Assembly (NCBI GenBank): GCA_910586845.1
Contig: CAJUJV010000099.1
Span: 1-10,184 of the forward strand
Source: an uncultured Hungatella sp.
GTDB lineage: Bacteria > Bacillota > Clostridia > Lachnospirales > Lachnospiraceae
DNA: 10,184 nt
Direction: 5' to 3'
Of the stretch, positions 5,094-10,184 are shown piece after piece (positions within the stretch are counted from its first letter, which is position 1; each line of letters starts with the position of its first letter). The translations under genes and the position numbers were made by a program. The notes under the pieces were generated by a model that was given only the letters and a program-made list of their open reading frames with translations, made no database searches and was not told the origin of the DNA.

Positions 5094-7070
5094 ATGGAAA
5101 CTGCGAAAAGAAATCTTTCTGTCTTGAAACCCTATCTTCAGACAATGATCCTTGACAATGAAGTGAAAGAGCGGGTGGAATATTTAAATATCCCTACTCT
5201 GGTGGATATGAAAACACTGAAAGCAGACATAAGAAAAGGCGCGGCTCAGTTTTCGGGTCTGGAGGCGTTGATCTCGAAGAAAAAAGAACCTAGATATATT
5301 CTCATTACGACGAAGAACCTGGAGCAGGGCTATCTTGCGGTTACATACCTTGCGGCGTGCTTTAACCGGAAGCACGGAATGTATACAGATCAGGAATGGG
5401 ATAAGTATCTTAACGAGACAGACACCGGCGACAGAGAGTGGACCGAGTGCGAAGGGAGGATCCCGGTTATCAGGGAGAAGGATCTGATCAGCTACGGGGC
5501 GCCGTCGGTCAACAGGGATCCTTTTGCAGAAAGAAATTATTTTGTTGAGGGATTTAAAAACAATCTGCAGCACAGGCCTTATTGGACGGAGTGTGTAAAT
5601 TATTCCGTCTGCATCGTGTCCAGAAACGAGTCCGACTTCTGCGCTCCGTTTCAGTTCAACATGGCAGAAGACGCCTATGAAAGTTGTCTCCGGTATTTTC
5701 AGAACAATGAAAAGGTCTATTTGATACGCTGCTGTTCCAATATGGATATGATCGAAATCCAGGATCTGGAAGATGACTCTTCCGATCCGTATATGGCGGA
5801 TTATTCGAGAGACGGCAGATGGAATCATATTGTGTTAAGCTTTTCCGCAGATGAGTTTTTTCTGAATACGGATGAAAAAAAGATGAAAAAGTATTACCGG
5901 CTGCTGTTCAGGGGAAATTTTGCGGCGCGCAACATTGTGACGGCAAAGGGATTTTCCTATGAGCGTCTGGTCAATATCATCTCCGTTATGACGGATCAGG
6001 ACAAGTGTCAGCTGATCGAAAATATCGTTAAGTATGCGGTAAAGGACTGGGATTCTCCGGATGAGCGGATGATCGAGAATAAGGATTTCGATTTTCTGAA
6101 CCGTTTCTGCAGGACCGTTGTCCGCAGGAAAAAAGAAACGAAGAAGGATGAAAAGAGCGGTCTTCTGGATGAGCTGATCGGTATGGATGAGGTCAAAAAG
6201 CAGGTACTGAATGTGGTAAACATCATGAAATACAATCGGATAAGAAGGCGCATGCGTATAGGAGGAAGCGTATACCACAATGTCCATGTGATGCTGGGCG
6301 CGCCGGGAACCGCCAAGACAACCGTGGCACGGATCATGGGACAGATGATGGTGGATGAACAGCTGCTTTCCGATAACCGGTTTGTATGTGTCAACGGCGC
6401 AGAGCTGAAAGGCATGTATGTGGGCCATTCCGCGCCAAAGACAAAAGCGCTTTTTGAGCAGAACGATATTATCGTAATTGACGAGGCCTATGCCCTGGTG
6501 GGGGATTACGGCGAAGTGGATTCTTTCAGCAAGGAAGCGCTGGCGCAGCTGATCATCGAACTGGAGGAACACTCCACGGATAAGCTGGTCATATTCGCAG
6601 GATACGGCGGGAAGGACGTCACTGATAAAAATAATAAGATGAAAGAGTTTCTGGATGCCAATCCGGGGATCAAGAGCCGTATTACTTCGACGATCTATTT
6701 TCCGTCCTACAGTCCCAGGGAGATGGTGGGGATTTTTTACCACATTGCGAAACGGCAGAATTATCTCTTATCCAAGGAAACCGAAGGAATCCTGTACAAC
6801 TATTTTGAAAAAAGGGTGAAGGATACAAACTTCGGAAACGGCCGGGAGGCCAGAAGCCTTTTTGAGACTTCTCTGCTGTATACGGCAGAGAGGGTGCTGA
6901 AGCAGGACAAAAAATCGTATACCAGGGCAGAAATGCAGGCAGTGGAATATGAAGACGTAGAAAAGGCCATCAGACAGGCAGAATACGCCGACCGCATCCA
7001 GAACGGCTCCAGGACTGACCGTCGGATTGGATTTGAAACCTCTGGACATTCCGGGAGAAATACTATATAA
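5094..7070 (+). CDS. AAA+ ATPase of the CbbX/SpoVK type with large N-terminal extension
   Basis: A 658-residue protein. The C-terminal AAA+ module spans about residues 355-635: Walker A GAPGTAKT (402-409), pore-loop-like GMYVGHSAPKTK (440-451), Walker B IIVIDEAY with D463 and E464, putative arginine finger R529 (PGIKSR), and a sensor-2 region FGNGREARSLFE (580-591). All ATPase residues are present, so an active hexameric remodeller of proteins or nucleic-acid complexes is likely. The first 350 residues are not recognised. They contain alternating beta/alpha segments (for example RYILITTKNLEQGYLAVTYL near 66) and may be a degenerate AAA-like or substrate-binding module with no P-loop. The start has an AAAGGAGG site held in a hairpin. 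The WYL regulator lies upstream. The stop overlaps the next promoter. No nuclease, protease or membrane segment is seen. The client is unknown. Confidence 0.88.
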   Translation: METAKRNLSVLKPYLQTMILDNEVKERVEYLNIPTLVDMKTLKADIRKGAAQFSGLEALISKKKEPRYILITTKNLEQGYLAVTYLAACFNRKHGMYTDQEWDKYLNETDTGDREWTECEGRIPVIREKDLISYGAPSVNRDPFAERNYFVEGFKNNLQHRPYWTECVNYSVCIVSRNESDFCAPFQFNMAEDAYESCLRYFQNNEKVYLIRCCSNMDMIEIQDLEDDSSDPYMADYSRDGRWNHIVLSFSADEFFLNTDEKKMKKYYRLLFRGNFAARNIVTAKGFSYERLVNIISVMTDQDKCQLIENIVKYAVKDWDSPDERMIENKDFDFLNRFCRTVVRRKKETKKDEKSGLLDELIGMDEVKKQVLNVVNIMKYNRIRRRMRIGGSVYHNVHVMLGAPGTAKTTVARIMGQMMVDEQLLSDNRFVCVNGAELKGMYVGHSAPKTKALFEQNDIIVIDEAYALVGDYGEVDSFSKEALAQLIIELEEHSTDKLVIFAGYGGKDVTDKNNKMKEFLDANPGIKSRITSTIYFPSYSPREMVGIFYHIAKRQNYLLSKETEGILYNYFEKRVKDTNFGNGREARSLFETSLLYTAERVLKQDKKSYTRAEMQAVEYEDVEKAIRQAEYADRIQNGSRTDRRIGFETSGHSGRNTI

Positions 7071-7071
7071 T
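7043..7071 (+). promoter_or_regulatory. Strong sigma-A promoter of the thioesterase operon
   Basis: TGGACA (7043-7048), 17 bases, then TATAAT (7066-7071): one mismatch from consensus overall. The TAA stop of the AAA+ gene lies inside the -10 box. The predicted start is near 7078, which leaves a leader of about 28 bases before the ATG at 7106. This separates the operon from the cassette upstream. Confidence 0.78.
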
Positions 7072-7105
7072 GGTACTGATTTTGTTTTGAAAGGGAGCAG
7101 GAAAG

Positions 7106-7813
7106 ATGTATCAGTTTGACAGCAGGGTCCGGTACAGCGAGACCGACGAAGAGGGGCGGCTGTCCCTCACAGGAATACTGAACTATTTTCAGGACTGCTC
7201 TACCTTTCAGTCAGAGGATCTGGGTATGGGGGTCAGGTATCTGACGGAACATGGCAGGGCCTGGTGGCTTACGTCCTGGCAGATCGTTATAGACCGTTAT
7301 CCTGTCCTGGGAGAGAAGATCGTCATCAGCACATGGCCTTATGATTTTAAGGGGATCTACGGATACCGTAATTTTACCCTTCAGGATCAGGAAGGCGGCT
7401 ATCTGGCAAGGGCAGCCTCCGTATGGTTTTTCTTTGACACGGTCAGGCAGAAGCCGGCCAGGATCACCCCGGAGGATATCCGGGGGTACGGAGAGGCTCA
7501 GCCCAGACTGACCATGGATTACGCCTCCAGAAAGATTGCTCTTCCGGAGGAATACGAGGAAAGGCCCCGGATCCTTGTGTCCAGACACCATCTGGATACC
7601 AACCATCATGTCAATAATGCCCGGTATGTAGAGATAGCAAGAGAGTCGCTGCCCCAGGAGATTTCTGTAAAAGAGCTCCGGGTGGAGTATAAAAAGGCAG
7701 CGGTTTTGGGAGATTATATGATACCGAGAGTCAGCAGGACCGAAGAGGGATATGTGACGGCTCTGTACAGTGACCAGGGCGCCCCCTATGCAGTGGTATG
7801 GCTGCGGGAATGA
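7106..7813 (+). CDS. Acyl-ACP thioesterase (FatA/FatB-like)
   Basis: This 235-residue enzyme would hydrolyse acyl-acyl carrier protein to free fatty acid and ACP in the cytoplasm, which affects chain termination or turnover in fatty acid synthesis. It has the double hot-dog arrangement. The N-terminal hot-dog (about 1-135) opens with RVRYSETDEEGRLSLTGILNYFQDCS. The second (about 153-235) carries the catalytic-type motif DTNHHVNNARYVE at 164-176, with D164, N166 and H168 in the D-x-N-x-H pattern of plant FatB, and E194 as the possible fourth residue. It is a typical clostridial length. A GGGAG site precedes the ATG. It heads a likely operon with the CvfB-like gene, which begins at or before its stop. 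Substrate chain length cannot be read from the sequence. Confidence 0.92.
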   Translation: MYQFDSRVRYSETDEEGRLSLTGILNYFQDCSTFQSEDLGMGVRYLTEHGRAWWLTSWQIVIDRYPVLGEKIVISTWPYDFKGIYGYRNFTLQDQEGGYLARAASVWFFFDTVRQKPARITPEDIRGYGEAQPRLTMDYASRKIALPEEYEERPRILVSRHHLDTNHHVNNARYVEIARESLPQEISVKELRVEYKKAAVLGDYMIPRVSRTEEGYVTALYSDQGAPYAVVWLRE

Positions 7814-7821
7814 GGAAAAAG

Positions 7822-8655
7822 ATGATAGAGATAGGAAAACGGCAGCTTCTGGAAGTTGTCAGAAAGAAAGAATTCGGCGTATACCTGGGAGAGAAGGCAG
7901 GAGCGGACCAGGCGGTCCTTCTTCCGAGGAAGCAGGTTCCGGAGGGAACGGAGACAGGAGATAAGCTGGATGTCTTCATTTACAAGGATTCCAGCGACCG
8001 CCTGATCGCCACCACGGCCCAGGCTAGACTTCAGGTGGGAGAGACCGCTGTTCTGAAGGTAAAAGAAGTGGGAAAGATCGGCGCGTTTCTGGACATGGGA
8101 CTGGAGAAGGATCTTCTGCTTCCGTTTAAGGAGCAGACCCGCAGGGTCCGGGCCGGAGAGGAGTGTCTGGTGGCCCTGTATGTGGACAAGAGCATGCGCC
8201 TGGCTGCTACCATGAAGGTTTACCCCTACATGAGCAATGAGTCCCCCTACAAAAAGGACGACAAGGTTACGGGAACCGTATATGAGATCAATGAGAACCT
8301 GGGAGCCTTTGTGGCAGTGGACAACAAATATTACGGTCTGATCCCGGATAAAGAACTGTACGGCGACATCCATGAGGGAGATCAGGTGGAGGCCAGAGTC
8401 CTTAAGGTGAGGGAGGACGGCAAGCTGGATCTGAGCCCCAGGGAAAAAGCCTATGTGCAGATGGATGCGGATTCCAAGCTGGTGCTGAAGGTGATCGATG
8501 AATATGAAGGGGTTCTGCCTTTTAATGACAAGGTGTCTCCCGAGATCATCAAAAGAGAATTCCATCTCAGCAAGAATGCATTTAAACGGGCCGTGGGCCG
8601 GCTCTTAAAAGAAGGTAAGATTAAGATAACAGAAAAGACTATAGAAAGGTTATAG
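7822..8655 (+). CDS. cvfB: CvfB-family S1 RNA-binding protein
   Basis: A 277-residue cytoplasmic protein of the CvfB (YitL) family. In staphylococci CvfB affects virulence gene expression through RNA binding. The layout matches the known fold: three S1-like barrels at about 1-63, 70-133 (GETAVLKVKEVGKIGAFLDM) and 146-206 (GTVYEINENLGAFVAV), then a winged helix at about 215-277 (IKREFHLSKNAFKRAVGRL). The start MIEIG at 7822 fits the family N-terminus and has GAGGA at 7812-7816. In-frame ATGs at 7798 and 7810 would add eight or four residues; the one at 7810 overlaps the thioesterase stop as ATGA. The following methyltransferase starts 10 bases after the stop. The gene is intact. Its RNA targets here are unknown. 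Confidence 0.9.
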   Translation: MIEIGKRQLLEVVRKKEFGVYLGEKAGADQAVLLPRKQVPEGTETGDKLDVFIYKDSSDRLIATTAQARLQVGETAVLKVKEVGKIGAFLDMGLEKDLLLPFKEQTRRVRAGEECLVALYVDKSMRLAATMKVYPYMSNESPYKKDDKVTGTVYEINENLGAFVAVDNKYYGLIPDKELYGDIHEGDQVEARVLKVREDGKLDLSPREKAYVQMDADSKLVLKVIDEYEGVLPFNDKVSPEIIKREFHLSKNAFKRAVGRLLKEGKIKITEKTIERL

Positions 8656-8659
8656 GAGG
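8654..8659 (+). promoter_or_regulatory. AGGAGG ribosome binding site for a TTG start
   Basis: A perfect AGGAGG lies 6 bases before TTG 8666 and overlaps the stop codon of the CvfB gene. No ATG in frame occurs near it, and the next in-frame Met is residue 23, inside the conserved N-terminal helix. The TTG is therefore chosen. Confidence 0.75.
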
Positions 8660-8665
8660 TTCGTC

Positions 8666-9250
8666 TTGGACTCGATAGAATATTATAATAAGTATGCGGC
8701 GAAAGTATACGAAGATACCGTTGATGTGGACATGAGCGAGATCATGGAGGAGTTCTTAAAGCTGCTGGAAGAGGGAGACACTATCCTGGATCTGGGATGC
8801 GGTTCCGGGCGGGACTCTCTCACCATGTACGAGATGGGCTTTGACGTGACGCCTCTTGATGCTTCCGAGGAGATGTGCAAACTGGCGGAGATACATACAG
8901 GACTGGATGTGCTTCAGATGACATTTGACGAGATGGAGTTTGAAGATGTGTTTGACGGCATCTGGGCCTGCGGCGCGCTGGTTCATGTTCCCAAAAACGA
9001 GATGCCTGAGATTCTGGGACGACTTCATGATGCTCTGTGTCATCAAGGAGTACTGTATATGTCAGTGAAAAAGGGAGATTTTGAAGGTTTCCGGGGAGAA
9101 CGGTATTTCACCGATTACACGGCAGACAGCCTGACTTCCCTGGTGTCCAGGACAGGTCTTTTCGAGATCGTGAAGACCTGGGAGACCGAGGATGCAAGGT
9201 CCGGCCACCCGGATACCGTATGGATCAATCTGCTGGCAAGAAAACGGTAA
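8666..9250 (+). CDS. Class I SAM-dependent methyltransferase
   Basis: A 194-residue methyltransferase of the Rossmann type. Motif I, LDLGCGSGRDS at residues 41-51, binds S-adenosylmethionine, and D65 in VTPLDAS is the expected acidic residue at the end of strand 2 that contacts the ribose. WACGALVHVPKNEM around residues 110-123 is the motif IV/post-IV area. The C-terminal part (GERYFTDYTADSL and FEIVKTWE) resembles small TehB/UbiE-like proteins. The substrate cannot be predicted; small molecules are more likely than DNA because no target-recognition domain is present. It starts with TTG behind a perfect AGGAGG, 10 bases after the CvfB-like gene. It is the last gene of the thioesterase operon and is followed by a terminator. 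Confidence 0.88.
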   Translation: MDSIEYYNKYAAKVYEDTVDVDMSEIMEEFLKLLEEGDTILDLGCGSGRDSLTMYEMGFDVTPLDASEEMCKLAEIHTGLDVLQMTFDEMEFEDVFDGIWACGALVHVPKNEMPEILGRLHDALCHQGVLYMSVKKGDFEGFRGERYFTDYTADSLTSLVSRTGLFEIVKTWETEDARSGHPDTVWINLLARKR

Positions 9251-9265
9251 TACATGATATCACAT

Positions 9266-9304
9266 GGCGGCGCCTGCTCTGGCACCGCTGTTTTCATTTT
9301 TGTT
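9266..9304 (+). terminator. Rho-independent terminator after the methyltransferase
   Basis: GGCGGCGCC (9266-9274) pairs with GGCACCGCT (9281-9289) around a 6-base loop, with one mismatch and one G-T pair. The T-rich tail TTTTCATTTTTGTTT (9291-9305) follows. It lies 15 bases past the methyltransferase stop and before the YitT gene. The interrupted T-tract makes it a little weaker than the tRNA terminators. Confidence 0.7.
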
Positions 9305-9312
9305 TACTATAT

Positions 9313-9318
9313 GGGAGG
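9313..9318 (+). promoter_or_regulatory. Ribosome binding site that decides the YitT start
   Basis: GGGAGG is 5 bases before ATG 9324. An in-frame ATG at 9264 would add 20 residues encoded by the terminator hairpin and has no such site, so it is rejected. Confidence 0.8.
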
Positions 9319-9323
9319 ATGCA

Positions 9324-10163
9324 ATGAAGAAATATCCGGTTTTTGCAGAATATGCCCTGATCATCGCGGGAGCATTTATTATGGGTTTTGCCATCAAGAA
9401 TATGTATGACCCCATTAATCTGGTCACGGGAGGAGTGTCGGGCATCGCCATCATCCTGAAGAGCGTGGCAGGGATTCCCCTGTGGCTTACCAATACGCTG
9501 TGCAACATCCCTCTGTTTCTGGCGGCCTGGAAGATCAAGGGGTGGAGCTTTATCAAACGTACCCTGACGGCTACGGCGGCTCTGTCCGTATCTCTGTACG
9601 TGATACCGGAGATCCCGTTTCTTATGGAAGATCTGCTGCTGACGTCTCTGTTCGGAGGCATCGTCAGCGGCCTGGGCACAGGTCTTGTGTTTCTGTTCAG
9701 GGCCACCACGGGAGGCACGGACATGCTGGCGGCCCTCATACAGAGAAAGATGCGCCATTATTCCATCGCTCAGATCATGCAGGTGCTGGATGCCATGGTA
9801 GTCATACTGGGCGCGGCGGTTTTCGGAGTCCGCTATGCTCTCTATGCCCTGATCGCCATCTATGCCGTGGCTAAAGTGTCCGACGGTCTGCTGGAGGGTC
9901 TGAAATTTTCCAAACAGGCCTATATCATCTCCGACCGGTATCAGGAGATCGCCCAGGCTGTCATGACCAGGATGGAGCGGGGCGTCACGGCGGTGGATGC
10001 GGTGGGCATGTATTCGGGGCAGAATAAAAAGATGCTTTTCTGCGTGGTGTCCAAAAAGGAGATCGTGGCCCTGAGAGAGATCGTGGCAGAATTTGACAAA
10101 AAGGCATTTCTGATCGTCTCCGATGTCCGGGAGGTATTCGGAGAGGGCTTTATCGAATATTAA
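9324..10163 (+). CDS. YitT-family membrane protein (DUF161 plus DUF2179)
   Basis: A 279-residue integral membrane protein of the YitT family, which is widespread in Firmicutes in several paralogues and mostly without a proven function. About five hydrophobic segments cover residues 8-190. The family signatures are GGVSG (36-40), near the end of the first helix pair, and FRATTGGTDMLA (125-136). A soluble C-terminal DUF2179 domain, about 195-272, begins with KQAYIISDRYQEIAQAV and contains RGVTAVDAVGMYSG. It has a GCD-like alpha/beta pattern and may sense a ligand. Length and domain order are normal. It follows a terminator and has no clear promoter box of its own. The downstream 21 bases do not reveal its next neighbour. 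Confidence 0.92.
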   Translation: MKKYPVFAEYALIIAGAFIMGFAIKNMYDPINLVTGGVSGIAIILKSVAGIPLWLTNTLCNIPLFLAAWKIKGWSFIKRTLTATAALSVSLYVIPEIPFLMEDLLLTSLFGGIVSGLGTGLVFLFRATTGGTDMLAALIQRKMRHYSIAQIMQVLDAMVVILGAAVFGVRYALYALIAIYAVAKVSDGLLEGLKFSKQAYIISDRYQEIAQAVMTRMERGVTAVDAVGMYSGQNKKMLFCVVSKKEIVALREIVAEFDKKAFLIVSDVREVFGEGFIEY

Positions 10164-10184
10164 CATAAAAGAAATGAAATTATG

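Noticed and set aside
5090..5095. TATAAT at the AAA+ start codon as a promoter
   Set aside because: Transcription would begin inside the gene, and the -35 position (5067-5072) is AAAGGA. It arises from the sequence between the SD and the ATG.
5835..6743. A 302-residue minus-strand open frame opposite the AAA+ domain
   Set aside because: The + strand frame carries Walker A, Walker B and the arginine finger. The antisense frame is His/Ile-rich shadow sequence without motifs.
3213..7105. tRNA-Gln as an integration site with a duplicated 3' end
   Set aside because: I looked for a second copy of the TTCGAATCCTTGTAGCCCA end downstream and found none. No integrase is present either. The island idea rests only on gene content.
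7798..7821. Upstream ATG starts for the CvfB-like protein
   Set aside because: The family N-terminus fits MIEIG at 7822, and GAGGA lies at the right distance only for this start. The 7810 start, which overlaps the upstream stop, remains possible.
9294..10166. A 290-residue minus-strand open frame
   Set aside because: It is a His-rich shadow of the YitT-family gene.
1..10184. CRISPR arrays, insertion sequences, toxin-antitoxin pairs or known anti-phage gene sets
   Set aside because: No regularly spaced repeats, transposase motifs or recognisable toxin or nuclease domains were seen on either strand.
10164..10184. A possible next gene start at 10174 or 10182
   Set aside because: No Shine-Dalgarno sequence is visible and too few bases remain to judge a reading frame.

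Overview
The window looks like a chromosome segment from a Gram-positive Firmicute of the class Clostridia, most likely a Lachnospiraceae-type gut bacterium. The reasons are purine-rich AGGAGG-type ribosome binding sites, tightly packed co-directional genes, tRNA genes without an encoded CCA end, a GC content judged by eye at about 50%, and the protein families present (VanZ-like, CvfB, YitT, plant-type acyl-ACP thioesterase). The genus is inferred, not shown. Every convincing gene lies on the + strand.

Region 1 (1-3334) is a compact housekeeping block. The 3' end of a tRNA-Gly(GCC) and its terminator are followed by a four-gene chain: a VanZ-family membrane protein, truA, a CDF metal exporter predicted to carry manganese, and an ECF sigma factor. 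The first three genes overlap by 1 and 4 bases. The sigma factor stop codon lies inside the -35 box of a strong promoter that drives tRNA-Gln(CTG), which ends at its own terminator.

Region 2 (3335-7070) is the least ordinary part. It holds a 215-base non-coding stretch with hairpins and a possible operator, an unrecognised 94-residue aromatic-rich protein, a WYL-domain regulator, and a 658-residue CbbX/SpoVK-type AAA+ ATPase with a large unrecognised N-terminal half. The AAA+ ribosome binding site is buried in a 20-bp hairpin whose 5' arm mimics the anti-Shine-Dalgarno end of 16S rRNA. The three genes look like a small accessory cassette placed next to a tRNA gene. Its function cannot be read from the sequence. 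Stress, conflict or phage-related roles are possible because WYL regulators often control such genes, but no nuclease or other effector domain is visible.

Region 3 (7043-10163) returns to ordinary genes. A strong promoter overlapping the end of the AAA+ gene drives an acyl-ACP thioesterase, a CvfB-type RNA-binding S1 protein and a small SAM-dependent methyltransferase, which likely form an operon closed by a hairpin terminator. A YitT-family membrane protein follows. The last 21 bases hold nothing that can be called.
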